NCBI RefSeq assembly: GCF_900089605.1
Contig: NZ_LT594324.1
Location: 3,596,001-3,660,000, forward strand
DNA: 64,000 bases
Direction of reading: 5' to 3'
Source: Micromonospora narathiwatensis
Lineage (GTDB): Bacteria > Actinomycetota > Actinomycetes > Mycobacteriales > Micromonosporaceae
The translations under genes were made by a program, and so were the position numbers. Positions 18,947 through 27,228 of the stretch are shown here, in pieces (within the stretch, counting starts at the first letter, position 1; each line of letters opens with the position of its first letter). Below the pieces are notes generated by a model, which saw only the letters and a list, made by a program, of their open reading frames with translations, was not told the DNA's origin and searched no databases.

Positions 18947-19636
18947 GTGACCGCACGGCTGCCGGTGTTTCCGCTCGGGACGGTCCTCTTCCCCGGGCTG
19001 GTCCTCCCCCTGCACATCTTCGAGGAGCGCTACCGGGCACTGGTGCGCCACCTGGTCGGGCTGCCGGAGGGCGCGCCCCGGGAGTTCGGGGTGGTGGCGA
19101 TCCAGGCCGGCTGGGAGGTGGCCCTCGGCGCGGAGCGGGCCGGACGCGAGGTGACCCTGCACGAGGTGGGCTGCACCGCCGAGCTGCGGCAGGTCACCGA
19201 GCTGGCCGACGGCGGCTTCGACATCGTCACGGTGGGCCGGCGGCGGTTCCGCATCGCCGGAGTCGACGAGGCCGCCGCGCCGTACCTGACCGCCGAGGTG
19301 GAGTGGCTGCCCGAACCGGCCGGCACCGACGAGGTCGCCGACCTGCTCGCCGCCCGGGTGATCTCGGTCTTCCGGCAGTACCTGGGCCTGGTCCGGCCGG
19401 ATCCGCAGGAGATCTCCGAGCAGCTCCCGGAGGATCCCACCGTGCTGTCGCACCTGGTCGCCGCCACCGCCGCGCTGACCGTCGCCGACCGGCAGCGCCT
19501 GCTCGCCATCGACGACACCGCGGCCCGGCTCCGGGCCGAGCTGCGGCTGCTCAACCGGGAGACGGCGCTGCTGCGCCACGTCCGGGCGGTCCCGGTCCCG
19601 CTCAACGAGCTGGCGGGTCCTCCGACGCCGAACTGA
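18947..19636 (+). CDS. Lon N-terminal (substrate-binding) domain protein
   Basis: A 229-aa stand-alone LON_substr_bdg protein, beginning ARLPVFPLGTVLFPGLVLPLHIFEERYRALVRHL, the diagnostic stretch. It has no ATPase or protease domain. A C-terminal helical part runs to about residue 225. Such proteins resemble the cereblon/Lon N-domain and may act as adaptors or binding proteins; function is unproven in bacteria. GTG 18947 is chosen because the domain begins immediately and a -10 is placed for leaderless expression. Its 3' end overlaps the convergent DUF2567-like gene by 35 bp. Confidence 0.85.
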   Translation: MTARLPVFPLGTVLFPGLVLPLHIFEERYRALVRHLVGLPEGAPREFGVVAIQAGWEVALGAERAGREVTLHEVGCTAELRQVTELADGGFDIVTVGRRRFRIAGVDEAAAPYLTAEVEWLPEPAGTDEVADLLAARVISVFRQYLGLVRPDPQEISEQLPEDPTVLSHLVAATAALTVADRQRLLAIDDTAARLRAELRLLNRETALLRHVRAVPVPLNELAGPPTPN

Positions 19637-20507
19637 GCTCGGGGCCGACCGGTGGCCAGCCGCCGTCGTCGTCGGGCTCCGGACGCAGCGACGGCCACCG
19701 CGACCAGCCGGCCAGCAGGGTGTACGCCACGGCCACGCCGAACGCGGGCAGCAGCAGGTTGCCGTACGGCACCGGCAGCACGTGCAGATACCAGTCCACG
19801 CCGCCGGCCCGCAGGTCGGCCGGCTTGGTGAAGGCGGCCCCGTCCGGCGCGGTCTCCAGCAGCCGGTGGTAGGTGCCCAGCCCGACCCGGCGGCCGAGCT
19901 GCCAGGCCACCAGGGCCGCGCCGAGGCCGCCCAGGGCCCCGGCGAGCAGGCCCACCGGGCCGCGTCGGCGGCGCAGCAGGAACCACAGCGCGATCGCGGC
20001 GAGCACGCCGAAGCCGAGCCCGAGCAGGCTGAACCAGCCGTCGGCGGCGATCGGCTGTTCCGGCTGCGACGTGGCGTAGATGGCACCCTCGGCGGTCTTC
20101 CGCACCGGGGTGCCCGGCGCCACTGCCGCCCAGAGCAGCCCCAGTGGCGCACCCAGCCCGGTCAGCACGAGGGCCACGCCGAGCGTGATCCAGAGCGGCC
20201 GGCCCCGACCGGCGGCGGTGGACGGCTCACCGGGTGCCGCCCAGACGACGCCGGGAGGCCCGGCGAGCGGGTCCAGCCCGGGATGCCCGGCAAGTGGGTC
20301 CGCGCCGGGCGCGGGGACCGGGGTCCCGGCGGGCGCCGGCAGGCCGGCCGGCCATCCGGGGAGGTCGCCCGTGGCCGGCGACCCGTCGGTGGCCGGGTGG
20401 TCGGGGCCCGACGCGGGACGGTAGCCGCCCGCCGGACCGCCGGACAGGCGGTCGGCGGGGCCGGGACGGTCGGCGTCCCGCTCGGGATCAGGGGTGTCCG
20501 GACTCAC
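19602..20507 (-). CDS. DUF2567-like membrane protein with proline-rich N-terminus
   Basis: A 301-aa protein. Residues 1-100 are a proline/glycine/alanine-rich disordered tail (SGGPAGGYRPASGPDHPATD and onward). Four hydrophobic segments follow: LWITLGVALVLTGLGAPLGLLWAAV, WFSLLGLGFGVLAAIALWFLL, GLLAGALGGLGAALVAWQLG and LLLPAFGVAVAYTLLAGW, with an extracytoplasmic loop before the last. The arrangement matches DUF2567, an actinobacterial family of unknown role. It lies just downstream of the ParA-like ATPase gene on the same strand (41 bp) and may be co-transcribed with it. Confidence 0.72.
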   Translation of the reverse strand: MSPDTPDPERDADRPGPADRLSGGPAGGYRPASGPDHPATDGSPATGDLPGWPAGLPAPAGTPVPAPGADPLAGHPGLDPLAGPPGVVWAAPGEPSTAAGRGRPLWITLGVALVLTGLGAPLGLLWAAVAPGTPVRKTAEGAIYATSQPEQPIAADGWFSLLGLGFGVLAAIALWFLLRRRRGPVGLLAGALGGLGAALVAWQLGRRVGLGTYHRLLETAPDGAAFTKPADLRAGGVDWYLHVLPVPYGNLLLPAFGVAVAYTLLAGWSRWPSLRPEPDDDGGWPPVGPELSSASEDPPAR

Positions 20508-20548
20508 CCGGTGATCCTCTCAGGCGGCGGCCCGGCGTGGGGCGGCGG

Positions 20549-22042
20549 TCAACGGGTGAACGGCTCCAGCATCACCGCGGCGGCCTTGAGCCAGGCATGC
20601 CGGGTCTCCGCCTGGAGCTGGTGGTACTCGATCGAGGAGCCGGTCTCCAGCGCCGGGTCGTAGGGCACCACGGCGACCGCCCGGGTCCGGGTGGCGAAGT
20701 GCCGCTCCAGGTCGTCCTGCAACGTGCTGCGCCCCGGCGTCGGGCAGGAGATCAGGGTCACCGCGTTGTCGGCCAGCTCGCCCATGCCCACCTCGTGCAG
20801 CAGGTCGAGCATCCAGTCCGCGCTGAACGCCGCGTCCTCGCGCGGCACGGTGGTCACCACGAGCTGGTCGGCGGCCTGCATGACGGTACGCCAGTTCGGG
20901 CTCTCCACGTTGTTGCCGGTGTCCACGCAGACCACCTCGTGGGTACGCCGCAGCAGCTCCAGCACCCGCTTGACGGTGAACTGGTCCAGCCGCTGGGCGA
21001 ACCGGGGGCTCTCCTCGCCGGCCAGCACGTCGTACGAGCCGTCGGAGGCGTGCCGCAGGTAGTCGTCGAGGTGCTCCAGCAGGGTGTTGCCCTCCAGGAT
21101 CTCGATCTGGGCGAGATCGTGGATCAGGTGCCGGATGGTGCGGGCGTGCCGGGCGCTGCCGGCCCGCAGCCCGAGGGTGCCGCGCAGCTCGTTGTCGTCC
21201 CAGGCGAGCACCCCGCGCCCGCGTACGCTGCCCACGGTCGCGGCGGCGAGCACGGTGGCGGTGGTCTTGTGCACCCCGCCCTTCGGGTTGGCGAAGGCGA
21301 CCACCCGGGGGCCGCCCAGCTCGCGTCGGAGCACCCCGGTGGCCCGCTCCAGCCCGTTGTCCGGCTCCGGGGCGCGCCACTCGACCCGGGCCCGCTCGAC
21401 CCGCGCCGGGTAGCCGTCGGCGGCCGGCGGGGCCGGGTACGTCGGCGCGGGCGGGGCCGGATAGCCGTCGGCGGCCGGCGGGGCCAGCTCCGCGGGCTGG
21501 TGGTCCTCCGGGCGGTAGCGGCCCCGGTCCAGCAGCGCGTACCGGGACTCGGGCGGGGACGGGTCGGCCCGGTGGCCGTTGTCGAGCAGCGCGTACCGGG
21601 AATCCACGGAGGCGGTGCCCCGACCGCGCGCCGGCTCGGGGTCGGCCCGGTACGTCGGCTCGGCCCGCCACGACGGCTCGCCGCGCTGTTCCGGCTCGGT
21701 GCGGTACGTCGGCGCCCCCTGGTACGGCGGCTCGGCGCCGTAGCCCGGGTCGGCCCGGTAGGCCGGCTCCACCCGGTAGGTCGCCTCGGCGCGGTAGGGC
21801 GGCTCGGCGCCGTACCCGGGCTCGGCGGGTGGCCCCACGGGCTGGGCCCGGCCGGTCCACCCGGTGCCGCCGCCACGCCGGGGCATCGGCTCGGGGGGCT
21901 GCGGTGGGTACTCCTCGGCGCGGCGGTCCGTCTCGGCGTGTTGCTCCACGCCGCGACCGCCGAGCCGGGCCCGGTCGAGCAGCGCCCGCCATCGCGGTGC
22001 CGGCTCAGCCTGCCGACCCCAGCCGGTCTCGCTGCCGTCCAC
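20549..22042 (-). CDS. ParA/MinD-like ATPase with atypical P-loop and repetitive N-terminus
   Basis: About 497 aa from the GTG at 22042 (GGGGAGGGG upstream; an in-frame ATG lies at 22066). The first half is low-complexity and acidic-aromatic, with imperfect YRAEP/YRADP repeats (about residues 75-145) and two copies of SRYALLD. The C-terminal half is a deviant-Walker ATPase: FANPKGGVHKTTATVLAAAT, where His replaces the glycine of KGGVGKT, plus a Walker B-like EVVCVDTGNN and a VTTVPREDAA strand. ParA-type ATPases position DNA or protein cargo; the cargo here is unknown. It could be a membrane-positioning or secretion-associated MinD. The next gene upstream encodes a membrane-anchored protein. 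Confidence 0.75.
   Translation of the reverse strand: MDGSETGWGRQAEPAPRWRALLDRARLGGRGVEQHAETDRRAEEYPPQPPEPMPRRGGGTGWTGRAQPVGPPAEPGYGAEPPYRAEATYRVEPAYRADPGYGAEPPYQGAPTYRTEPEQRGEPSWRAEPTYRADPEPARGRGTASVDSRYALLDNGHRADPSPPESRYALLDRGRYRPEDHQPAELAPPAADGYPAPPAPTYPAPPAADGYPARVERARVEWRAPEPDNGLERATGVLRRELGGPRVVAFANPKGGVHKTTATVLAAATVGSVRGRGVLAWDDNELRGTLGLRAGSARHARTIRHLIHDLAQIEILEGNTLLEHLDDYLRHASDGSYDVLAGEESPRFAQRLDQFTVKRVLELLRRTHEVVCVDTGNNVESPNWRTVMQAADQLVVTTVPREDAAFSADWMLDLLHEVGMGELADNAVTLISCPTPGRSTLQDDLERHFATRTRAVAVVPYDPALETGSSIEYHQLQAETRHAWLKAAAVMLEPFTR
21615..21825 (-). repeat. in-gene repeats encoding YR(A/T/V)(E/D)P units
   Basis: Degenerate tandem coding repeats in the ATPase gene encode about eight short units such as YRAEATYRVEP, YRADPGYGAEP and YRTEPEQRGEP. 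They probably expand and contract by slippage. Aromatic/acidic/proline repeats of this kind are flexible linkers or weak interaction surfaces. Confidence 0.65.
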
Positions 22043-22184
22043 GGCTCCGCCCCTCCCCAGCACCATCGATCATTGCCTGACAGGCTACGAACGAAACCCT
22101 ATTCGGACCACACCCTGCTTCGCACATCCCCCGGGTGTTCCTGCCCACCACCGGTCCGGCCGGCGACCGGTCGACGAACGTGTC

Positions 22185-23063
22185 TCAGGAGGTGGGGGCG
22201 GGGTTCGGAGGTCCCGCACCGGTCGGCGAGCGGCCGGAGGACGGTGAGGACCCGCTCACCGTCGGTGCGGCTTCCGACGAATCGCCCGGTTCCGGGTCGG
22301 CCAGTCCGGTGTCGGCCGGTGGCCGGACGACGTCCTGCTGCTCGGGCAGCGGCGGGGTGAACACCGTACGGTCCAGCCGCCGCACCTCCGGCGCGGCGTC
22401 GACCACCCGTACGCCGGGGTGGTCGGCCAGGGCCCGCAGCGCGTCCGGGCTGTCCCGGACCACGGCGGCGTACACGCAGGCGCAGCCCGACCGGTACGCG
22501 TCCGCCTCCCGGGCCGAGACCGCCGCGCCCGTGTCGTACACCCGACGCAGTTCGGCGTCGGCGGTGGCCGCCGGGGCGGCGGCGCGGGCCCGGTAGTCGG
22601 CGGCCTCCCGGTCCTTGCGGGTGGCCACCTCGACCATCCCGGCGACCACGTCGTCGGGCAGGCGCATCGCGGCGATCCGGACGATCTCGGTCTGCCGGTC
22701 GGGCAGCGGCAGCCGGGCGACCACCTCGGCGACCGGGGTGCCGCCCAGCGTCTCGGCCAACCGGGCCGGCGTCAGGTACGCCGCGAACGAGACCAGGGCC
22801 CAGTCGCCCGGACCCGGGGTGGCCGGTGCGGCCAGGGCGGTCAGCTCGGCGGCGGCCCGGCGCCGGTAGTCCGGGATCGAGTCGCCGTCCGCCACACCGA
22901 CCCGGGTGACCTCGCCGACCGTGCGGTCCGCGACCGGCTCGCGCCGGCGCTCCCAGAGCCCGGCGGCCAGTACCGCCAGCGCGCAGGCCAGCGCGATCCA
23001 GGTGAGCGGGCCGGACCGCGACGGTCGGCGCCGGGACGGGCGCGGCGACACGTCGGCGGACAC
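22185..23063 (-). CDS. membrane-anchored hypothetical protein
   Basis: A 292-aa protein with a short basic N-terminus (SPRPSRRRPSRSG), one transmembrane anchor (LTWIALACALAVLAAGLW), an extracytoplasmic domain of about 190 residues and a Pro/Ser-rich tail. The domain contains ALVSFAAYLTPARLAETLG and a Cys pair in YRSGCACVYAAVVRDSP. The topology suggests an outward-facing domain. I do not recognise the family. The GTG start has GAGGGG upstream. It is on the same strand as the ParA-like ATPase, 142 bp ahead of it, so the two may work together, but this is only positional inference. Confidence 0.6.
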   Translation of the reverse strand: MSADVSPRPSRRRPSRSGPLTWIALACALAVLAAGLWERRREPVADRTVGEVTRVGVADGDSIPDYRRRAAAELTALAAPATPGPGDWALVSFAAYLTPARLAETLGGTPVAEVVARLPLPDRQTEIVRIAAMRLPDDVVAGMVEVATRKDREAADYRARAAAPAATADAELRRVYDTGAAVSAREADAYRSGCACVYAAVVRDSPDALRALADHPGVRVVDAAPEVRRLDRTVFTPPLPEQQDVVRPPADTGLADPEPGDSSEAAPTVSGSSPSSGRSPTGAGPPNPAPTS

Positions 23064-23112
23064 GGTGCTGCTTCCCCTCGTCGGGCGGTGGGCGGTTCGG
23101 GTACGGGACGGG

Positions 23113-24057
23113 TCAGTCGCGGAGGATCTCCAGCGCCCGGGCCAGGTCGTCCGGGTAGTCGCTGACGAAGGTGACCTCCACGCCGGTGCGCGGGTGCAGG
23201 AAGCTCAACGAACGGGCGTGCAGCCACTGCCGGGCCAGCCCGAGCCGGGCCGAGAGCGTCGGGTCGGCGCCGTAGGTGAGGTCGCCCACGCAGGGGTGCC
23301 GCAGCGTGGAGAAGTGCACCCGGATCTGGTGGGTACGCCCGGTCTCCAGCTTCACGTCGAGCAGGCTGGCGGCCGGAAACGCCTCCAGGGTGTCGTAGTG
23401 GGTGATGCTCGGCTTGCCGCCGGAGACCACCGCCCAGCGGTAGTCGTGGTGCGGGTGCCGGTCGATCGGCGCGTCGATGGTGCCGCACAGCGGATCCGGG
23501 TGGCCCTGCACCACGGCGTGGTAGCGCTTCTCCACCTCGCGGTACTTGAAGGCCCGCTTCAGCGCGGTGTACGCCGGCTCGCTCTTGGCCACCACCATGA
23601 TCCCGGTGGTGCCGACGTCGAGCCGGTGCACCACGCCCTGCCGCTCGGCGGCGCCGCTGGTGGAGATCCGGTGGCCGATGGCGGCCAGCCCGCCGATGAC
23701 GGTCGGGCCGGTCCAGCCGGGGCTCGGGTGGGCGGCCACCCCGACCGGCTTGTCCACCACCACGATGTCGTCGTCGGCGTGCACCACGGTCAGCCCCGGC
23801 ACGGCCTGCGGCACCACGGTCGGCGGGGCGTCCGGCGCGGGCAGCGTCACCTCCAGCCAGGAGCCGGCCTTGACCTTGTGCGAGTTGGCCCGGGCCGTGC
23901 CGTCGACCAGCGCGTCCCCGGAGTCGACCAGGGTCGCCGCGGCCGTCCGGGAGAGCCCGAAGAGCCGGGCGACGGCCTGGTCGAGCCGCATCCCGTCGAG
24001 GCCGTCCGGGACCGGCAGGGACCGGTGGTCGCCACCCGTGGCGAAGGCCGAGGTCAC
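23113..24057 (-). CDS. RluD-type 23S rRNA pseudouridine synthase
   Basis: A 314-aa RluA-family enzyme. An S4 RNA-binding domain (about residues 15-75: [21 protein letters not shown]) precedes the catalytic domain. The catalytic Asp is in [18 protein letters not shown], and [23 protein letters not shown] completes the active site. It isomerises uridines in RNA, most likely in 23S rRNA as RluD does. Its GTG overlaps the lspA stop by 4 bp. The frame stays open to 24363, but that part is out-of-frame lspA sequence. The lspA-rluD order is standard in actinobacteria. Confidence 0.93.
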   Translation of the reverse strand: MTSAFATGGDHRSLPVPDGLDGMRLDQAVARLFGLSRTAAATLVDSGDALVDGTARANSHKVKAGSWLEVTLPAPDAPPTVVPQAVPGLTVVHADDDIVVVDKPVGVAAHPSPGWTGPTVIGGLAAIGHRISTSGAAERQGVVHRLDVGTTGIMVVAKSEPAYTALKRAFKYREVEKRYHAVVQGHPDPLCGTIDAPIDRHPHHDYRWAVVSGGKPSITHYDTLEAFPAASLLDVKLETGRTHQIRVHFSTLRHPCVGDLTYGADPTLSARLGLARQWLHARSLSFLHPRTGVEVTFVSDYPDDLARALEILRD

Positions 24058-24680
24058 GCCCGCCCCCGCTGCTCGCCACCGGGGGCGGCCTCGGCGGACG
24101 TGGACGCGACGGGCTCCGCCGCCTCGGCGCCGGCCCGGCCGCCGTCGCGCTGCCGGCCGGTCAGCTCCAGCAGCACGGCCAGGATCACCCCGCACACCAG
24201 GGAGCTGTCGGCCAGGTTGAACACCGGCCACACCTGCCCGTACGGGTCGAAGAGGCTGACCATGTCGACCACGTGGCCGACGAAGTGCCCGGGCGCCCGG
24301 AAGATCCGGTCGGTCAGGTTGCCCAGCGCCCCGCCGAGCACCAGCCCGAGCGAGACGGCCCACGGCAGCGAACGCAGCCGCAGCGCCATCCAGCCGATCC
24401 AGGCGATGACCCCGAAGGTGATCAGCGGGAACACCCAGGTGTGGCCGGACCCGATGCTCCAGGCCGCGCCGCTGTTGCGGGTCAGGGTGAGGTAGACCGT
24501 GCCGCCGAGCAGCGACACCGGGCCCCGGCCGGTGAGCTCCGAGAGCGCGAGCTGCTTGGTGATCACGTCGGCGACGAGCGAGAACAGGGCGACGCCGAGG
24601 AGGACCCCGACCGCCCGGCGGCGGGGCGTGCCACGCCCGGACTCAGTGGTGCCGGACCCGGCGGGCGGTGCTGCGGTCAT
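24054..24680 (-). CDS. lspA: lipoprotein signal peptidase LspA
   Basis: A 208-aa prolipoprotein signal peptidase with four transmembrane helices. The two catalytic aspartates lie in [21 protein letters not shown] and [14 protein letters not shown]. The N-terminus (about 25 residues) and the C-terminal tail (30 residues, Ala/Gly/Glu-rich) are longer than in E. coli, as is usual in high-GC actinobacteria. It cleaves diacylglyceryl-modified signal peptides at the membrane. The ATG follows GGGGAG. It is coupled to the rluD-like gene downstream. Confidence 0.95.
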   Translation of the reverse strand: MTAAPPAGSGTTESGRGTPRRRAVGVLLGVALFSLVADVITKQLALSELTGRGPVSLLGGTVYLTLTRNSGAAWSIGSGHTWVFPLITFGVIAWIGWMALRLRSLPWAVSLGLVLGGALGNLTDRIFRAPGHFVGHVVDMVSLFDPYGQVWPVFNLADSSLVCGVILAVLLELTGRQRDGGRAGAEAAEPVASTSAEAAPGGEQRGRA

Positions 24681-24748
24681 CTGCTCCCCATCGACGCGTT
24701 GCGACGGTGACCCTCACCGTCTGGCGGTCAAGCCGCCGGGAGCGTGCC

Positions 24749-25168
24749 TCAGCGTCGCTCCTCCAACTGCTTGCAGGTCACGCAGAGGGTGGCCGACGGG
24801 AACGCGGCGAGCCGCTCCACCGGGATCGGGTTCCCGCACCGCTCGCACCAACCGTACCCGCCCTCGTCGAGGCGCTCGAGAGCGCGCTCGACCTGCGTGA
24901 TCCGTTCCTTGATGCTGTTGGCGAGGGAGATCTCCTGCTCCCGCTCGAACGTCTTGGTGCCGGTGTCGGCCTGGTCGTCCCCGGCCGAGTCGGTCAGCCG
25001 ATCGCGCTGCAGCTCGGTGATCTCGCTCAGCGTCTGATCGTACTCGGCACTCAACTCGTCCCGCCGTGCCGCCAGGGCGGCCCGGATCTTCTCGGTCTCC
25101 GCCGCGCTGCGGGTGGCCTTCGCCACCGGCTTTCGGCCGGCGGTCCTGGTGTCGACTGGCTTCGCCAT
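24749..25168 (-). CDS. DksA/TraR-family zinc-finger protein
   Basis: A 139-aa protein. A basic Ala/Lys N-terminus leads into a coiled coil (about residues 25-95: ETEKIRAALAARRDELSAEY, ISLANSIKERITQVERALERL) and a C-terminal C4 zinc finger, CERCGNPIPVERL then CVTCKQLEERR. DksA/TraR proteins insert their coiled coil into the RNA polymerase secondary channel and modulate initiation. Actinobacterial members at this locus have no tested ppGpp partnership known to me. ATG 25168 is chosen because AGGGAG precedes it. The 5' leader holds a hairpin followed by a T-run, and a good promoter is at 25294-25322. Confidence 0.87.
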   Translation of the reverse strand: MAKPVDTRTAGRKPVAKATRSAAETEKIRAALAARRDELSAEYDQTLSEITELQRDRLTDSAGDDQADTGTKTFEREQEISLANSIKERITQVERALERLDEGGYGWCERCGNPIPVERLAAFPSATLCVTCKQLEERR

Positions 25169-25252
25169 CGTCAGCTCCCTCGGCCGCGTTGCGCGGCGGT
25201 CGGCGGTGCCCGGGCAGGGGAGACCGGCACCGGTGTCCCCCGTGTACAAAAC

Positions 25253-25277
25253 GGGCGCACGGCCACTCGGGCCGTGC
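25253..25277 (-). terminator. terminator-like hairpin in the dksA-type gene's 5' leader
   Basis: On the minus strand an 8-bp stem (GCACGGCC / GGCCGTGC, 25257-25277) with a 5-nt loop is followed by GCCCGTTTTG. It lies downstream of the predicted transcription start and about 85 bp before the ATG. It may attenuate the downstream gene or be a fortuitous hairpin. Confidence 0.45.
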
Positions 25278-25293
25278 ACTCCGGAGGGTGGCA

Positions 25294-25322
25294 AGAATAC
25301 GGAACGTACAGGCGTCCGACAA
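25294..25322 (-). promoter_or_regulatory. promoter of the DksA/TraR-type gene
   Basis: On the minus strand TTGTCG (25322-25317) and TATTCT (25299-25294) are separated by 17 bp, the optimal spacing for the main sigma factor. Transcription would start near 25287, giving a leader of about 120 nt before the ATG at 25168. The rest of the 224-bp gap up to the antiporter gene stop shows no gene. Confidence 0.65.
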
Positions 25323-25392
25323 CGTGCCGCACCGTCGCACCGCGATTCAGCCCCGAACACCCATCAATCGGGGCAAAGGGAACGCTAGCAGA

Positions 25393-26895
25393 TCAGTCGT
25401 CCCGGTCCTCGCCGTACTCGCCAAACCAGCGGGCCAACCGACCCCGACGGCTCACCGCGCGCAGCCGCCGCTCCACCTCGTCACGTACCTCGGCGGTGGC
25501 GACGATGAGCAGGCTGTCCCCGACCTTGAGCCGGGTGCCCAGGCCGGGTACGAAGCCCGCCCCGTCGCGCAGCACCAGGGTCACCGAGGCGCCCACCGGC
25601 AGCCGCAACTCGTCCACGTGCACCCCGCCCAGCCGGGACCCCGCCGGCACCTCCAACTGGAGCAGGTCGGCCCGCATCCGTTCCAGCGGAGCCGTCTCGA
25701 CCCGGATCTCGGCGGCCTCGGCCGGCGCGGTCACCCGGAGCCGGCGGGCCGCCGGAGCGAGGGTCCCGGCCTGGAGCAACGTGAAGATCACCACCAGCAC
25801 GAAGACCGCGTCGAAAAGCCGGTCCGCCCCGGGCACCCGGAGCGACAGCGGGATGGTGGCCAGCACGATCGGCACCGCGCCGCGCAGCCCGGCCCAGGAC
25901 AGGAAGAGCTGCTCGCGCGGGTGGAACCGGAACGGCAGCGCGGAGATCGCCACCGACAGCGGACGGGCGAGGAGCACCAGGGCCAGCCCGGTGACCATCG
26001 CCGGCAGCACCGCCTCGCCCAGCCGGCCCGGGGCGACCAGCAGGCCCAGCAGGACGAACAGGCCGATCTGGGCCAGCCAGGCCAACCCGTCGGCGAACCC
26101 GAGGATGGCCTGCCGGTGCGGCAGCCGGGCGTTGCCGAGCAGCACGCCCGCGACGTAGACGGCGAGGAAGCCCGAGGCGTGCAGCACCGAGCCGACCGCG
26201 TACGCCAGCACCGTGAAACCGACCACCGCGATCGGGTAGAGGCCGGCGGAGGGGAGCGCGGCCCGGCGCAGCGCGTACCGACCGGTGATCCCGGCGGCGA
26301 CCCCGACGGCGGCACCGACACCCAGCTCGTACCCGACCAGGATGACCTCGTACCACCAGGGGTGGCCGGCCGCGGCGTCCCGGGACAGCAGCAGCACCAG
26401 GATCACCGCCGGGGCGTCGTTCATGCCCGACTCGGCCTCCAGGGTGGCCACCAGCCGAGGCGGCAGGCGCAGCCGGCGCAGGGTGGCGAAGACGGCCGCC
26501 GCGTCGGTGGAGGAGAGCACCGCGCCGTAGAGCAGCGCCAGCCGCCAGTCCAGCCCGAGCAGGAGGTGCACCACCGCACCGACGACCAGGATGCTGACCA
26601 GCACGCCGACCGTGGAGAGCGCGGTGGCCATCCCGAGCACCGGGCGCAGGGTGCTCCAGCGCGCGCTCAGCCCGCCCTCCGCGATGATCACGATGAGGGC
26701 GCAGAACCCGAGCACCCGGGTCAGCTCCACGTCGTGGAACCGGATGCCCAGCCCGGCCTCGCCGATCGCGACCCCCAGTGCGAGGTAGACCAGCAGACTC
26801 GGCACGCCGAGCCGGGTGGAGAAGCGCACCGCCCCCACCGCGACCAGCAGCACGGCCGCGCCGAGCAGCAGCGCGAGATCGAGCCCGGGGGTCAT
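25393..26895 (-). CDS. CPA1/NhaP2-type cation:proton antiporter with TrkA-C domain
   Basis: A 500-aa membrane antiporter with about twelve hydrophobic segments up to residue 390. The transport core shows STDAAAVFATLRR and ESGMNDAPAVILVLL, the Asp motifs of CPA1 exchangers. Residues about 420-480 form a TrkA-C ligand-binding domain (LPVGASVTLVLRDGAGFV, KVGDSLLIVATAEVRDEVERRL), as in K+/H+ antiporter NhaP2/CvrA. It probably exports K+ or Na+ in exchange for protons under nucleotide control. ATG 26895 is used because the first helix begins right after it; the frame upstream is open but Arg/Cys-rich. It follows the DUF167 gene by 22 bp. Confidence 0.88.
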   Translation of the reverse strand: MTPGLDLALLLGAAVLLVAVGAVRFSTRLGVPSLLVYLALGVAIGEAGLGIRFHDVELTRVLGFCALIVIIAEGGLSARWSTLRPVLGMATALSTVGVLVSILVVGAVVHLLLGLDWRLALLYGAVLSSTDAAAVFATLRRLRLPPRLVATLEAESGMNDAPAVILVLLLSRDAAAGHPWWYEVILVGYELGVGAAVGVAAGITGRYALRRAALPSAGLYPIAVVGFTVLAYAVGSVLHASGFLAVYVAGVLLGNARLPHRQAILGFADGLAWLAQIGLFVLLGLLVAPGRLGEAVLPAMVTGLALVLLARPLSVAISALPFRFHPREQLFLSWAGLRGAVPIVLATIPLSLRVPGADRLFDAVFVLVVIFTLLQAGTLAPAARRLRVTAPAEAAEIRVETAPLERMRADLLQLEVPAGSRLGGVHVDELRLPVGASVTLVLRDGAGFVPGLGTRLKVGDSLLIVATAEVRDEVERRLRAVSRRGRLARWFGEYGEDRDD

Positions 26896-26917
26896 CCGCG
26901 GCCGGCCCGGGCGGTCC

Positions 26918-27226
26918 TCACTCGGCCGATCCGTCCCGCAGCCGACGCAGCACCTCGGGCAGCCCGGGAGCCGGGCGCTCAACCAGGAAGAGCTTGTCCC
27001 GGCTGGCCGCACCCGCCCGCAGGGAGACCCCCGCGGGCCGGACACCGAGGACGTCCGCGAGGGCCCGCCGGGCCGCCTCGGTGGCGCGACCGTCCACGGC
27101 GGGAGCGGTCACGGCGATGACCAGGGCCGGCCCGTGCGGGCCGTCGTGCCGCCCGCCGACCCGGGCACGGGAAGAGCCGGGCTTCACCCGGACGGCGACG
27201 GTGAGCGAGTCGTCCACGGCAGCCAT
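26918..27226 (-). CDS. DUF167 (YggU-family) protein
   Basis: A 102-aa YggU/DUF167 protein, starting DSLTVAVRVKPGSSRARVGG, with VIAVTAPAVDGRATEAARRALADVLGV and SRDKLFLVE in the positions shared by the family (KPGS, AP.DG.AN.A, G..SR.K). Function unknown; often found near yggT/yggS. ATG 27226 lies two bases after the stop of the upstream membrane-protein gene. It continues into the antiporter gene with a 22-bp gap, so the three form one unit. Confidence 0.87.
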   Translation of the reverse strand: MAAVDDSLTVAVRVKPGSSRARVGGRHDGPHGPALVIAVTAPAVDGRATEAARRALADVLGVRPAGVSLRAGAASRDKLFLVERPAPGLPEVLRRLRDGSAE

Positions 27227-27228
27227 GA

